In this document: piece after piece, positions 17,706-27,568 of the stretch
Numbering within the stretch: the first letter of the stretch is position 1
How the letters are laid out: each line of letters starts with the position of its first letter
Origin: Limibacillus halophilus
GTDB taxonomy: Bacteria > Pseudomonadota > Alphaproteobacteria > Kiloniellales > CECT-8803
NCBI RefSeq assembly: GCF_014191775.1
Contig: NZ_JACHXA010000001.1
Location: 434,001-498,000 of the forward strand
DNA: 64,000 nucleotides
Direction: 5' to 3'
The notes under the pieces: model-generated
What the model saw: only the letters and a program-made list of their open reading frames with translations
What the model was told of the DNA's origin: nothing
The model's database searches: none
Position numbers and translations under genes: made by a program

Positions 17706-19198
17706 CGTCCTATATCCTCGCCATCGATCAGGGCACAACGTCATCGCGGGCGATCGTTTTCGACGCGGCGTGCGGCGTGGTTGCAACCGCACAGCAGGAG
17801 TTTGCCCAGCACTTTCCGGATTCCGGTTGGGTTGAACATGATCCGGAGGATCTCTGGCGCACGACCGTCGAAACCTGTCGCCAAGCCATGGAAAAAGCGG
17901 GGGCAACGGCGTCGGAAATTGCCGGGATAGGTATTACCAATCAGCGGGAAACGACTGTTGTTTGGGATCGGAAGTCGGGCAAGCCCCTACACAACGCGAT
18001 CGTTTGGCAGGACCGCAGAACCGCGCCGATTTGTCAGGCCCTCAAGGCAAAAGGGCTCGAATCACAGGTCACGGCGAGAACGGGCCTATTGCTGGACCCC
18101 TATTTTTCAGGCACCAAAGTGGCCTGGATTCTTGATAACGTCGAAGGCGCGCGCGCACGCGCCGAGGCGGGTGATCTGGCCTTTGGGACCGTGGATTGCT
18201 TTTTGCTCTGGCGTTTGACCGGCGGCGCTGTTCACGCCACCGATGCGACCAACGCGTCACGAACTCTGCTGTTCAACATTCACGAGGGAGATTGGGACGA
18301 GGAACTGCTGGAGATTTTCCGCGTCCCGCGTTCCGTGCTGCCGGATGTGCGCGATTGCGCGGCAGATTTCGGTGAGTCATTGCCTGATTTGTTTGGCGGC
18401 GCTATTCGCATTGCTGGGATTGCGGGCGACCAACAAGCCGCCACTGTCGGACAGGCCTGCTTTTCTCCCGGCATGATGAAATCTACCTACGGCACTGGCT
18501 GTTTTGCTTTGCTCAATACGGGACCGCAAAGCGTCATCTCCCGCAATCGCATGCTGACCACGATTGCTTACCAGCTCGATGGCAAGCGCAGCTATGCGCT
18601 TGAGGGGTCGATTTTCATCGCCGGAGCCGCTGTTCAATGGTTGCGCGATGGTCTGGGCGTTATCGATTCCGCTGAGCAAACCGCGGAGATGGCGGACCTC
18701 GCCGATCCTGCGCAGCAGGTTTATCTGGTGCCAGCCTTTACGGGCTTGGGCGCGCCCCACTGGGATGCCGATGCGCGCGGTGCGCTCTTCGGGCTGACCC
18801 GGAAAACCGGGCCGAATGAGTTGGCGCGCGCAGCGCTGGAGGCGGTCTGCTATCAAACCCGCGACCTTCTGGAAGCAATGCAGGGTGACTGGACGGATGC
18901 CAGCGGCGCCAAGACTGTGTTGCGCGTTGACGGCGGCATGGTGGCGAGTGATTGGACGCTGCAGTTCCTGGCCGACATCCTTCATTCACCCGTGGATCGC
19001 CCGACTATTCTCGAGACCACCGCGTTGGGCGCTGCCTACCTGGCCGGCCGCCAGGTGGAGCTATATGGAGATTTGGATGACTTCGCCAAGCTTTGGCATT
19101 TGGATCGGCGTTTCATGCCGCATATGAACGAAAACCAACGGGCGGCGAAATATGCCGGTTGGAAAGATGCGGTGGGACGTGTGCGCAGCGGCCGTTAG
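17702..19198 (+). CDS. glpK: Glycerol kinase
   Basis: 498 residues with the FGGY-kinase signatures: [13 protein letters not shown] (8-20, phosphate loop), [40 protein letters not shown], and [19 protein letters not shown] near residue 410. It phosphorylates glycerol with ATP to sn-glycerol 3-phosphate, the substrate of GlpD encoded just upstream; the four-base overlap implies translational coupling. Nothing in the sequence is unusual. Confidence 0.96.
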   Translation: MTSYILAIDQGTTSSRAIVFDAACGVVATAQQEFAQHFPDSGWVEHDPEDLWRTTVETCRQAMEKAGATASEIAGIGITNQRETTVVWDRKSGKPLHNAIVWQDRRTAPICQALKAKGLESQVTARTGLLLDPYFSGTKVAWILDNVEGARARAEAGDLAFGTVDCFLLWRLTGGAVHATDATNASRTLLFNIHEGDWDEELLEIFRVPRSVLPDVRDCAADFGESLPDLFGGAIRIAGIAGDQQAATVGQACFSPGMMKSTYGTGCFALLNTGPQSVISRNRMLTTIAYQLDGKRSYALEGSIFIAGAAVQWLRDGLGVIDSAEQTAEMADLADPAQQVYLVPAFTGLGAPHWDADARGALFGLTRKTGPNELARAALEAVCYQTRDLLEAMQGDWTDASGAKTVLRVDGGMVASDWTLQFLADILHSPVDRPTILETTALGAAYLAGRQVELYGDLDDFAKLWHLDRRFMPHMNENQRAAKYAGWKDAVGRVRSGR

Positions 19199-19201
19199 GT
19201 T

Positions 19202-20305
19202 CTAGCGACGCAACAACTGACAGACATATTCTCCAATCGCCAGTGACGATGTCAGGCCGGGACTTTCCATGCCAAAGAGATTGACCAACCCGGCTATGCC
19301 ATGGTGCGCCGGGCCATCGATGCGGAAATCCGGTACGGCTTCGCCAGGCGCATGAATCTTAGGGCGGATACCGCTGTAACCTGGCTCCAGCGCGCCATCC
19401 GGCAATGCGGGCCAGTACTTGCGGACGGACTCATAGAACTTCGTCGCGCGTGACGGATCCAACCGGTAATCGTCAGGTTCGTCAATCCATTCGATATCGG
19501 GGCCAAAACGGGGGCGCCCGGCAAGGTCCAATGTCAGATGGATGCCAAGCACACCGGCTTCGGGCATTGGGTACACCAGCCTGGAGAAGGGCGAACGGCC
19601 TTGCAGCGTGAAGTAACATCCCCGCGCAAACCGTTGATGGGCGACGTGCCGTGGATCCAGGCCAGCCATTTTGCGGGCGATCTGCTCTGCGTAAAGCCCC
19701 GCGGCGTTCACCAGGATGCTGGTTTTCAAGGTCATGGGCTCCGCGCCGCCCGTTCTGACGGTATGGCCATCTTCGCTCAACGCGATATCCATGACCGGGG
19801 TGTTGAAGGCCAGGAAACCGCCGGAATCCTCTAGGCCACCTTGCAACGAGAGCATGAGATCATGGGAATTAATGATGCCCGTGGAGGGCGATAGCAGAGC
19901 GCCAACCGTTTCCAACTCAGGCTCCAGGCTTTTGGCTTCGTCCGCCGTCAGGCGCTGGGTCTCGACACCATTTTCCGTTGCGCGCCTTGCAATCGCATCC
20001 AGTGCGGGGAGTTGGTCATCGGCGGAAGCGACGACTAGCTTTTCGCAGCGTCGGTAGCCGACGCCATGGCGTTCGCAGTAGGTGTAAAGCATCTTTTTGC
20101 CAGCGACGCAAAGCCGTGCCTTCAAGCTTCCGGGAGGGTAGTAAAGGCCCGCATGGATAACCTCGGAATTGCGTGATGATGTCTCGGAGCCAATGCAGTT
20201 TGCGCGCTCCACAACAACAACCTCACGCCCGGTCGCGGCGAGGGCTTCGGCAATCGCCAGTCCGATGACGCCGGCGCCAATGACAACGACCTCTACTTTC
20301 TCCAC
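19202..20305 (-). CDS. L-2-hydroxyglutarate oxidase-like FAD-dependent oxidoreductase
   Basis: 367 residues with a Rossmann start VVVIGAGVIGLAIAEALA (6-23) and ERANCIGSETSSRNSEVIHAGLYYP, the DAO/LhgO family pattern. GVLGIHLTLDLAGRPRFGPD and PGYSGIRPKIHAPG match L-2-hydroxyglutarate dehydrogenases (LhgO/YgaF, human L2HGDH). It would oxidise L-2-hydroxyglutarate or a close L-2-hydroxy acid to the oxo acid, giving electrons to quinone or oxygen. It starts with GTG at 20303-20305. It is convergent with glpK, with only three bases between stops. Substrate assignment is moderately secure. Confidence 0.88.
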   Translation of the reverse strand: MEKVEVVVIGAGVIGLAIAEALAATGREVVVVERANCIGSETSSRNSEVIHAGLYYPPGSLKARLCVAGKKMLYTYCERHGVGYRRCEKLVVASADDQLPALDAIARRATENGVETQRLTADEAKSLEPELETVGALLSPSTGIINSHDLMLSLQGGLEDSGGFLAFNTPVMDIALSEDGHTVRTGGAEPMTLKTSILVNAAGLYAEQIARKMAGLDPRHVAHQRFARGCYFTLQGRSPFSRLVYPMPEAGVLGIHLTLDLAGRPRFGPDIEWIDEPDDYRLDPSRATKFYESVRKYWPALPDGALEPGYSGIRPKIHAPGEAVPDFRIDGPAHHGIAGLVNLFGMESPGLTSSLAIGEYVCQLLRR

Positions 20306-20425
20306 CTTGATGAACCTCTACTGGAATCGAAACCGCTGCGTCGTGACGCGTCGGTACTGTCTAGCGGTTGTCGCTGGGGAATGCCACGACTTAGCTGGTC
20401 TCGTTGGTCGTCAAGCCTGGGAGTA

Positions 20426-21664
20426 TCAAGTTGCGGCAAGCTCCTGGCGGATGGCGACCAGGGAACGCAACGTCTCGCGCGTGAAGGTCGGGATCAGATA
20501 ATCGGGCCAGGTTGACAGCTTGACGGCCATGAAGTCCGCTTCCGGATCAATGTAGATCATCTGGCCGAAGACACCGCGCGCCATGAAGTCCCCGCGCGCT
20601 ATGTCGTTGATCCACCACTTGTTGCGGTATGCTCCGTTTGGGCTGGTCTGCCTATAGATATCACCGAACTTGCTATGATCTCCGCTTCGGCAATCCTCGA
20701 CCCAGGCAGCCGGTACGATTCGCCGCTGGTTCAGTTCGCCGCCGTTGAGCATCATCAGACCAAAGCGTGCGTAATCGCGCAGGCAGGCATTGAAGCCGCC
20801 GTCGGCAAGGGCGGTGCCAGCGGAGTCCACGGTAAAATAGGCGTCTCTCTCCGCGCCCAATGGCCCCCAAATGTACTGTGAAAGCAAATCGACGAGGAGT
20901 TGGCCGGTAGCGCGCTCAAGCGTCCAGGCAAGAACGTCGGTTTCGATAGAGCGATAGTCGAACCGCTGTCCGTGCTCGCGTACCTTGGGGAGGGTGATAA
21001 TCACGTCCCGGATGGTCTCCGGTGTTCGCCCGCGATGCGGCGGCCGCCACCCGGAAGCGACATCGATGCGTGTCATATCCGAATCGGGATGGCCGTAATC
21101 CTCGATGAAGCGGACACCGCTGGTCATATCGAGAAGATGGCGAGCGGTTGCGTCGGCAAAGCCGCTGGGCGCAAGTTCAGGGACGATGTCGGCCAGGGGG
21201 CGTTGGGGGTCTAAAAACCCCTCATGAATCAGAATCCCGGCCAAGGTGCCAACCAGTGACTTAGACACCGATTGCGCCAAATGCAGGCGCGTCGCCGTCA
21301 TGTCGTTGAAATAAAGCTCCGTGACCACCTTGCCGCGATGCATAACCAGGAAGCCGTCGGTGTAGGTATCCTGAAGGCTGGCTTCGATGGTTTTGCTGTT
21401 GCCGTCCTCGGTTTCGAATTCAATGGCGCCGAGATCGGCCTTCTGTTCCGGCAGAATGCTCGCCGGCCCTTCGCTTCGATGTACTTCGGCGGTGGGGATC
21501 AAGCTGCGCACATTCTGGAAACTCCAACGGTTGAACGGAGGCAGATCCCAGTTTTCCAACGTCGGGCGCTTTTCAGGCGGTGGCGGGAACCCCTGCATGA
21601 TGCCAAGCTCGCGCGCCGTTTTGGGGCGTGAGAATGCGCTTCTAGGCAGGGATTTACTCATCAA
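20426..21664 (-). CDS. Beta-lactamase-fold serine hydrolase (class C / NylB-esterase type)
   Basis: 412 residues. SVSK at 132-135 gives the nucleophile Ser132 and base Lys135, and YRS at 237-239 supplies the tyrosine of the class C Y-x-N/S motif. The usual KTG/HTG element is replaced by a GVFGQ-type strand (GVFGQMIYIDP). These features fit 6-aminohexanoate-oligomer hydrolase-like and EstB-like enzymes rather than true beta-lactamases. No signal peptide is evident, so it is probably cytoplasmic. It lies 72 bp behind the polyamine-type binding-protein gene, in the same direction, and may hydrolyse an imported amide or ester. Confidence 0.88.
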   Translation of the reverse strand: MMSKSLPRSAFSRPKTARELGIMQGFPPPPEKRPTLENWDLPPFNRWSFQNVRSLIPTAEVHRSEGPASILPEQKADLGAIEFETEDGNSKTIEASLQDTYTDGFLVMHRGKVVTELYFNDMTATRLHLAQSVSKSLVGTLAGILIHEGFLDPQRPLADIVPELAPSGFADATARHLLDMTSGVRFIEDYGHPDSDMTRIDVASGWRPPHRGRTPETIRDVIITLPKVREHGQRFDYRSIETDVLAWTLERATGQLLVDLLSQYIWGPLGAERDAYFTVDSAGTALADGGFNACLRDYARFGLMMLNGGELNQRRIVPAAWVEDCRSGDHSKFGDIYRQTSPNGAYRNKWWINDIARGDFMARGVFGQMIYIDPEADFMAVKLSTWPDYLIPTFTRETLRSLVAIRQELAAT

Positions 21665-21691
21665 GTTTTCCAGTTCGACTCATCAGGCGGC

Positions 21692-21724
21692 CTCCAGGGG
21701 GAGAGCTTGGCTCTTCCCCCGGAG
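21692..21724 (-). terminator. Candidate hairpin 3' of the polyamine-type binding-protein gene
   Basis: A stem of about 14 pairs with two unpaired bases, CTCC-A-GGGGGAGAGC paired with GCTCTTCCCCC-GGAG around a three-base loop, lies 13 bp past the binding-protein stop. No U-run follows on the minus strand, so read-through into the serine hydrolase is possible. Confidence 0.55.
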
Positions 21725-21736
21725 TATGCCTGTCGG

Positions 21737-22774
21737 TTACTTCTTCAGAGCGGTCCAGATCTTGTTGTAGAGATCCGCAACCTCCTGATCGCAAGGCGTC
21801 ACGAAGTCAGGTGCCGGTACGCCTTCGGGTGGCACGATTTCCGGAGCACTCAGCATCTCTGGGTCCATGTACTGTTCACTGCCTTTGATGCCGTTGGCAT
21901 AGCGCGCGAAGTTGGAAATCAACGCGGCGTTTTCCGGCGCCATGATGAAGTTGACGAAGAGCTTGGCGTTCTCCAGGTTCGGAGCGCCCTTCAACACGGC
22001 CACATTGTCCATCCAGCCGGTGTAGCCTTCCTTCGGGTAGGCATACTGCAGCGTCGGTCGCTGGGCACGGGCGCGCATCGCTGCGCCGTTCCAGTTCTGC
22101 GATAGATCGACATCACCGGAAGTCAGCTTTTCGATGGTGCTGTAATCCATCGTACGCCAATGCTCTTTGGCTTTGAGCAACATCGCCGTCAACTCTTTGA
22201 GTTGCTCTTTGTTCTTGTTGCAGCGTGGGTAGCCGAGATAGCGCAGACCGGCATTGATCACGTCGTTGGTGTCGTTGAGCATATTGATCCGACCCTGCAG
22301 TTCGGCTGGGGGATCGAACAGAAGCGCCAGGGTGTTGACGTCACCTTTGTAGACGGCGGTATCAACCGTGAAGGACGTCGTGCCCCACTGCCAAGGAACC
22401 GAGTATTCACGACCTGGGTCCCAATACACATCGACCCAATTGGGATCCATGTGCTTGAAGTTCGACATCTTATTGGGTTCGATCTTCTCGAGCAGACCTT
22501 CCTTGATCATGATGGCGATCATGTAGTCGCCGGGGACCACGATGTCGTAGCCCGTGCTGCCCTGTTTGACCTTGGCGAGCATGGTCTCGTTGGAATCGTA
22601 CCCGTCGAGCGTGACCTTGACGTCGTGCTCTTTCTCGAACTTCTCAATCAACTCGGGGCTGGTGTAGTTACCCCAGTTGTAGATGTTGAGTTCACCAGCT
22701 GCGCTGGCCGGGTTGCTGCTGATGCCGACGGCAATCGCCGCGGCGGCAACCATTGATAACAATCGGGTCTTCAT
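21737..22774 (-). CDS. Polyamine-type ABC transporter substrate-binding protein (PotD/PotF family)
   Basis: 345 residues with a signal peptide cleaved after about residue 25 (NPASAAGELNIYNW). LNIYNWGNYTSPELIEKFEKEHDVKV is the classic PotD/PotF start; SNETMLAKVKQGSTGYDIVVPGDYM and EYSVPWQWGTTSF continue the family. GAGGAGG stands seven bases before the ATG. The binding protein is last in the operon, after ATPase and both permeases. Ligand is likely a polyamine or another cationic or amino-acid-derived compound; the acidic ligand cage cannot be checked without alignment. Confidence 0.93.
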   Translation of the reverse strand: MKTRLLSMVAAAAIAVGISSNPASAAGELNIYNWGNYTSPELIEKFEKEHDVKVTLDGYDSNETMLAKVKQGSTGYDIVVPGDYMIAIMIKEGLLEKIEPNKMSNFKHMDPNWVDVYWDPGREYSVPWQWGTTSFTVDTAVYKGDVNTLALLFDPPAELQGRINMLNDTNDVINAGLRYLGYPRCNKNKEQLKELTAMLLKAKEHWRTMDYSTIEKLTSGDVDLSQNWNGAAMRARAQRPTLQYAYPKEGYTGWMDNVAVLKGAPNLENAKLFVNFIMAPENAALISNFARYANGIKGSEQYMDPEMLSAPEIVPPEGVPAPDFVTPCDQEVADLYNKIWTALKK

Positions 22775-22813
22775 AGTTCAGCCTCCTCTGCTGAAAGGGT
22801 GCTTTCCCGCGCC

Positions 22814-23644
22814 CTATTTGCGCTTTCCTTCGATGATGAAGAACAGCGTCACGAAAAGGACCGAGATCAGCAGGAACACGCTGGAGATAGCGTTAATCTC
22901 CGGTGTGATTTCGCGCCGTATCTGGCCCAGAATGTAAATCGGTAGGGTTGTCTCGCCTGGCCCAGCGACCAGCAAGCTGATGATCACGTCGTCGAGCGAA
23001 ACCACAAAAGCCAACATCGCCCCTGCGACAATGCCGGGCATAAGAAGTGGAAGCGTGACCCGGCGAAAAATCTGAAAGGGTTTTGCATAGAGATCCGCCG
23101 CCGCGCGTTCGAGCGTTAAATCCATGTCCTCCAGCCGCGCCCGGATTGGCATATACGCAAAGGGGATGCAGAAGACCGTATGGGCCACCATCAGATAGCC
23201 GATGCCCGAAACACCGGTCAGCTGCTTGATCAAGGCAAAGAACGACAGGGTTGCGATCGCGGTGACGATCTCAGGCACCATCAGCGGCTGGTTGACGATG
23301 GTGTAGGCCGCGGCCTGTCCCTTGAAAGGCGCCGTTCGCGTCGTCGCCAAGGCTGCCATCGTTGCAAAGATGGTCGAAAAGACCGTAGCCACCAGGGCGA
23401 CCTCGACAGAGATCAGAGCGGCGCGCTGGATGCCCGCGTTCTCGTAGGCGGCCATGTACCAACGCAGACTGAACTCCGTCCAGAGCGTGACCGAGCGGTT
23501 GTCGTTGAAGGAATAGAGTACCAGCATGAAAATGGGCGCATAGAGCACGAAGATGCACAGCCAGGCCATCTGGGTGAATCCCGGCTGATACCGAAGGTCC
23601 TTCTGGCGCCCCCCGAACCTGAGTGCTTGCTTGAGGTCAGCCAT
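22814..23644 (-). CDS. Polyamine-type ABC transporter permease (PotC family)
   Basis: 276 residues, six membrane spans, with the cytoplasmic EAA-type coupling loop LERAAADLYAKPFQIFRRVTLPLLMPGI near residue 180. FMLVLYSFNDNRSVTLWTEFSLRWY is typical of PotC/YdcV periplasmic loop 1. The start overlaps the PotB-like gene end by eight bases, so the two permeases are coupled. Confidence 0.94.
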   Translation of the reverse strand: MADLKQALRFGGRQKDLRYQPGFTQMAWLCIFVLYAPIFMLVLYSFNDNRSVTLWTEFSLRWYMAAYENAGIQRAALISVEVALVATVFSTIFATMAALATTRTAPFKGQAAAYTIVNQPLMVPEIVTAIATLSFFALIKQLTGVSGIGYLMVAHTVFCIPFAYMPIRARLEDMDLTLERAAADLYAKPFQIFRRVTLPLLMPGIVAGAMLAFVVSLDDVIISLLVAGPGETTLPIYILGQIRREITPEINAISSVFLLISVLFVTLFFIIEGKRK

Positions 23645-24626
23645 GTCCGCCGGCCCCCTGCCCCTGCTTCGCGTTCTTCATGTAGATCAACAAGGCCACC
23701 ATGACGATGGTCATGAGGATCAGGGCCGCCGCGGAACCGAAGGGCCAGTTGCGCGAAGAGCCGAACTGAATGGCGATCAAGTTGCCAATCATCAGCTTCT
23801 TGCCGCCGCCCAGCAGCTCGGGCGTGATGTAGGCACCCAAGCCGGGTATGAACACCAGGATGCATCCGGCGATGATACCGGGTTTGGCCATTGGAATGAT
23901 GATCCGGCGCAGCACCATGAAGCGATTGGCATAAAGATCGTAAGCCGCTTCGACCAAACGAAAATCCAATTTCTCCAGGCTGGCGTAGAGCGGCAGGACC
24001 ATGAAGGGCAGGTAGCTGTAGATCAGCCCCATGCAGACCGCGAAATCGGTGTAGAGGATGTTGATCGGCTGCTCGATCAAGCCGACGCCTTGCAGCCCAT
24101 GATTGATGACCCCTTCGTCGCGAATGATCAGCAGCATTGCATAGGTGCGAATCAGCAGATTGGTCCAGAAGGGCAGCGTCACCAGGAAAAGCCAGAAATT
24201 GCGCTGCTCGCGAGGCTTCGTCGCAATAAAGTAAGCGGTGGGAAACCCGATCACCAGAGTGCCCAGCGTGGCAATCAGCGCCAGTCCTACAGAACGACCG
24301 TAGATCTGCAGGTATGAGGTGTGAAAGACCAGGGTGTCGTCGAAAATATCCCGCTCAAAAAGAAACTGGATATAGGCCTCAAGCGAGAAATTCCAGGTGA
24401 CACCTCCATAGGACCCCGGCTCCAGGAACGAATAGACGAGGATGATGAACAAGGGGGTGATGCCGAACAACAGGATTGTAGCAATCGCAGGAGTCAGGAG
24501 CATAAGCCGGGTGTTGCGGCTGCGCCGCAGCAGATCGGCGGTCGTCTTCTCCAGCCGTTGCCGTGCCGCCGCGCTTTGCGGCGATCTGGCCGCACGGCTT
24601 TCGGTGGTGTCGACGGGCTTGGCCAT
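23637..24626 (-). CDS. Polyamine-type ABC transporter permease (PotB family)
   Basis: 329 residues. A cytoplasmic N-terminal extension of about 40 residues rich in Arg/Ala (RSRNTRLMLLTPAIATILLFGITPLFIILVYSF) precedes six membrane spans. The coupling loop is EAAYDLYANRFMVLRRIIIPMAKPGIIAG near residue 245. The ATG overlaps the ATPase stop by one base (TGATG). It forms the transmembrane pore with the PotC-like protein. Confidence 0.94.
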   Translation of the reverse strand: MAKPVDTTESRAARSPQSAAARQRLEKTTADLLRRSRNTRLMLLTPAIATILLFGITPLFIILVYSFLEPGSYGGVTWNFSLEAYIQFLFERDIFDDTLVFHTSYLQIYGRSVGLALIATLGTLVIGFPTAYFIATKPREQRNFWLFLVTLPFWTNLLIRTYAMLLIIRDEGVINHGLQGVGLIEQPINILYTDFAVCMGLIYSYLPFMVLPLYASLEKLDFRLVEAAYDLYANRFMVLRRIIIPMAKPGIIAGCILVFIPGLGAYITPELLGGGKKLMIGNLIAIQFGSSRNWPFGSAAALILMTIVMVALLIYMKNAKQGQGAGGHG

Positions 24627-25729
24627 CAGTCCACCAGAACCTGTAAGGTGCCGTCAGGAATCGCAACACCAAGGCGCTGACCAACTTCATAGTCCGACTG
24701 TGCACCGTGGCGATTCTGCACTTCAACGACCAGTGCATCGCCTTCAGCGCTTTCCAGGTGATAGTGCGTTCCCGTGCCGAAGTAGACGACGTTACGCACG
24801 GTGGCGTTCAGCGCGGCATCCTGCTCATTGTCGGTGATGGTGACGTGCTCGGGTCGGACGGCAACGTTCACCTGGCCGGGTTTCATCTGGGCGTCGGGTA
24901 AACTGGCGTTGCGTTCCTTGCCGGAGGGCAAGCGAACCCGCGCCACACCCGAATCACTGGAAAGCAGTTCGGCGTTCAGAATGTTGATCTCACCGATAAA
25001 GTCGGCGACGAAACGGCGCGCCGGGTGATCGTAGATATCCTGGGGTGCGCCAACCTGCAGGATGCGACCTTCGCTCATGACGGCGATGCGGTCCGACATG
25101 GTGAGCGCTTCTTCCTGATCGTGAGTGACGAAAATGAAGGTAATGCCGGTCTCGCTCTGCAAACGCTTGAGTTCGATCTGCATTTCCTTTCGCAGCTTCA
25201 AATCCAGCGCCGACAGCGGTTCATCCAAAAGCAGGACTTTCGGATGCGGCGCTAATGCGCGCGCCAGGGCTACGCGCTGTTGTTGTCCGCCGGATAGTTG
25301 GTCGGTCCGCCGGTTGGCCAGCTCTTCCATGCGCACCAAGGCCAACATGCGTGCGACGGTTGCGTCGATCTCGCTCCTTGGCTCGCCCAGCATCTCCAAT
25401 CCGAAGCCGATATTCCCGGCCACGGTCATATGGGGGAACAGCGCGTACTGCTGAAAAACGGTGTTGACCGGCCGCTGATAGGGCGGCAGGCCTTCAAGGT
25501 GTTCGCCAAACAGAAGAATCTCACCTTCGGTCGGCTGCTCGAAGCCGGCGATCAAGCGTAAAAGTGTCGTTTTCCCGCAGCCCGAAGGGCCGAGGAGAGT
25601 AAAGAACTCGTTGTCATTGATCGTCAGCGATACGTCATCCAGCGCTACCACAGCCCGCTCGCTGCCAGCACCGTAAATTTTTCGTACAGAGCGGGCTTCG
25701 ATTGCCGCTTTATTTATGCTTTTCTCCAA
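24626..25729 (-). CDS. Polyamine-type ABC transporter ATP-binding protein (PotA family)
   Basis: 367 residues. Walker A is GPSGCGKTT, the Q-loop region [13 protein letters not shown] and [15 protein letters not shown], the signature [15 protein letters not shown], Walker [13 protein letters not shown], and the switch His in [12 protein letters not shown]-terminal TOBE domain ([10 protein letters not shown]) follows, as in PotA. It is the first gene of the transport operon, 130 bp downstream of luxR, with a palindromic candidate operator in the gap. Confidence 0.95.
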   Translation of the reverse strand: MEKSINKAAIEARSVRKIYGAGSERAVVALDDVSLTINDNEFFTLLGPSGCGKTTLLRLIAGFEQPTEGEILLFGEHLEGLPPYQRPVNTVFQQYALFPHMTVAGNIGFGLEMLGEPRSEIDATVARMLALVRMEELANRRTDQLSGGQQQRVALARALAPHPKVLLLDEPLSALDLKLRKEMQIELKRLQSETGITFIFVTHDQEEALTMSDRIAVMSEGRILQVGAPQDIYDHPARRFVADFIGEINILNAELLSSDSGVARVRLPSGKERNASLPDAQMKPGQVNVAVRPEHVTITDNEQDAALNATVRNVVYFGTGTHYHLESAEGDALVVEVQNRHGAQSDYEVGQRLGVAIPDGTLQVLVD

Positions 25730-25809
25730 ACTCGCCGTCTCCCTGTTCTAGTCCGGCGCCATCATGAGATGGATAGCAAAAGCGTACGGGACAGCTTCAA
25801 GCGTGTATA

Positions 25810-25825
25810 TATCCCCCTGGGGATA
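25810..25825. promoter_or_regulatory. Palindrome TATCCCC-CT-GGGGATA, candidate operator
   Basis: A perfect 7-bp inverted repeat with a two-base spacer sits between the LuxR-type regulator gene and the PotA-like ATPase, about 80 bp upstream of the ATPase start. Its size and symmetry suit a dimeric helix-turn-helix protein, most simply the adjacent LuxR protein. The link is inferred from position only. Confidence 0.5.
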
Positions 25826-25859
25826 GACGGTCGGAAGCAGGCATTTTACCGCGGCCGGT

Positions 25860-26666
25860 TCAGCCCAGGGTTTGCAGAAAACTCGCAAAGAGCTCGCTTT
25901 GCGAGGTGATCCCGAGTTTCCTATAAATGCTTTTGCGGTGCAGCTTAACGGTCCCGGGGCTGATATCGGTCAGCCGTGCAATCGACTTACTGGAATGCCC
26001 TTTCAAGATGAGCCCGGCGATCTCCATCTCGCGGGCCGTCAGGTCTTCGCGTCCGAAAGCATCGATAGCCAGATCGACACCCAGAAGAGCTTCGGATTCC
26101 AGCTCGTTCGCTACGCCTGACTCTTCCGCGGGGTGATAGGGGCGCCCAGCCAGGAAGTGCCTGCGCACCAATGCCGCAAAGATCGGAAAGCCGCCCCGAA
26201 AGGCGTCGAGTTGCCGTCGCGTGAAGCGTGGCTCTTCGGCGCGGCGCCCAATAGACAGAAAAAAGGTGCGACGGTCCGGGAGGTCGATCAAGAAGCCTAC
26301 TTCATCCTTCAACCCAATCGCCTTGTAATAGCGCCGATAGTAAGCGGTTTGCTGGAAACGATCGGGAGCGATCTCGTTGAGGTGGAGGACGGCGTCACTC
26401 ATTCCAGAGCGATAGGCATCATAAAAGGGATCCAGAAGGTAGGCGCCTTCAAGGTATTGGTCGACGACTTCCACCCGACGGTGGGCGCGAACGTTATCGT
26501 AAAGGTGCGCCGGTCGCCGTGATCCGTCGAGCGCCACAGCAAAGGCGCCTACGAAGGGCGCCAGTGCGCGCAGATAGTTAATACCGGTTTCCATGAAGGC
26601 CGCGGTGCCCAACGCATCGATTGCCTGCGCTGCCCACTCTTCCGGACTATCCTCGCTGCCCTTCAA
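25860..26666 (-). CDS. LuxR family transcriptional regulator
   Basis: 268 residues. The C-terminal GerE/LuxR helix-turn-helix is clear at about 202-262 (DLTAREMEIAGLILKGHSSKSIARLTDISPGTVKLHRKSIYRKLGI). The N-terminal 190 residues show no receiver motif and are not a recognised acyl-homoserine lactone domain; a GAF/PAS-like sensor of unknown ligand is possible. It faces the same way as the potA-B-C-F operon and serine hydrolase and probably controls them. Confidence 0.9.
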   Translation of the reverse strand: MKGSEDSPEEWAAQAIDALGTAAFMETGINYLRALAPFVGAFAVALDGSRRPAHLYDNVRAHRRVEVVDQYLEGAYLLDPFYDAYRSGMSDAVLHLNEIAPDRFQQTAYYRRYYKAIGLKDEVGFLIDLPDRRTFFLSIGRRAEEPRFTRRQLDAFRGGFPIFAALVRRHFLAGRPYHPAEESGVANELESEALLGVDLAIDAFGREDLTAREMEIAGLILKGHSSKSIARLTDISPGTVKLHRKSIYRKLGITSQSELFASFLQTLG

Positions 26667-26787
26667 GCTGGTCTCCCTTACGCCACGTCATCGCGACGAT
26701 ACCGCGAGATAATCCAATCATGCCAAGCAAATCAAATCCAGAGGGCAATGCGGCAATTTCCGGCCTGACGGCACGCTCGCGCAGCGG

Positions 26788-27390
26788 TTAGCGAAACGTA
26801 CGAACCGCCGCCAAAATGCGTGAAACGGAGGTGATCCAGCAGGCTGCCCCGAAGATAAGGGCGACAGTGGCAAAACTGTCAGGAAACAGACAGAAGATCA
26901 CGAACAGAAGGATTGTCTCGCTGCCCTCTGTCAGGCCGCCCAGGTAAAAGAGTGATTTAGAGCCCCCGATCTCCGTGGACATCCCCCGTTTGGCCGCAAA
27001 GACTGCATAGGCAAGAAAAGAACTGCCGGTTCCAACGAAAGACAAGATCAGGAAGGCGGCAGCCAGGGCGTCGTCGGGCCGCGCCAGTCCAAAGGCGAAC
27101 ACCACGGCGGCATAGAAGATGAAATCAAGGACGATATCCAGGAAACCACCCAGATCGCTTGGTCCGATGATTCGCGCCACGGCACCATCCAGGCCGTCCA
27201 GGACCCGATTGGCAAGAATGAAGAACAGCCCAATCAGATAAAGTTCGTTAGCGATCGTAGGGATAGCCAGTAGACCAACCAGGAAACCAAAGAGCGTCAC
27301 AGCGTTCGCGGTTACTCCAAGTCGGGCGGTGACGCGCGCCATTCGCTGCAACGGTGGCTCGACCCAAGGTCGCAGAATTCTGTCCAGCAT
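26788..27390 (-). CDS. CDP-alcohol phosphatidyltransferase family protein
   Basis: About 200 residues with six hydrophobic segments. The family motif D-G-x2-D-G-x2-A-R-x8-G-x3-D-x3-D is complete: DGLDGAVARIIGPSDLGGF followed by LDIVLDF. It moves a phospho-alcohol from a CDP-alcohol onto a second alcohol at the membrane, in phospholipid or osmolyte head-group synthesis. I prefer the ATG at 27388-27390 (MLDRILRPWVEPPL, usual family start); upstream ATGs at 27399 and 27429 are possible. The acceptor cannot be deduced. Confidence 0.88.
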   Translation of the reverse strand: MLDRILRPWVEPPLQRMARVTARLGVTANAVTLFGFLVGLLAIPTIANELYLIGLFFILANRVLDGLDGAVARIIGPSDLGGFLDIVLDFIFYAAVVFAFGLARPDDALAAAFLILSFVGTGSSFLAYAVFAAKRGMSTEIGGSKSLFYLGGLTEGSETILLFVIFCLFPDSFATVALIFGAACWITSVSRILAAVRTFR

Positions 27391-27491
27391 GCCTCTCATC
27401 CAAAAGGGTTGGCATATCAACAATGCCACAGCCGAAGCATTCGCAGCTAGTGGCGCAATTACTCTCCTCCGCTGCGTCCAATCAAGATTCC

Positions 27492-27530
27492 CTCTTAAGA
27501 GTAAAGGGCCTAGAAGATTTTCTTAAGAGA
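27492..27530. promoter_or_regulatory. Two palindromic TCTTAAGAG repeats upstream of the SPOR gene
   Basis: CTCTTAAGAG at 27492-27501 is a perfect 10-bp palindrome, and TCTTAAGAGA at 27521-27530 shares nine of its bases, 28 bp further on. They lie 40-75 bp upstream of the SPOR-domain gene in an AT-rich promoter-like stretch. A dimeric regulator site is plausible; the regulator is unknown. Confidence 0.4.
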
Positions 27531-27568
27531 CAAAAAAGCGAAAATAATATATATGTAATTTGAGATAA

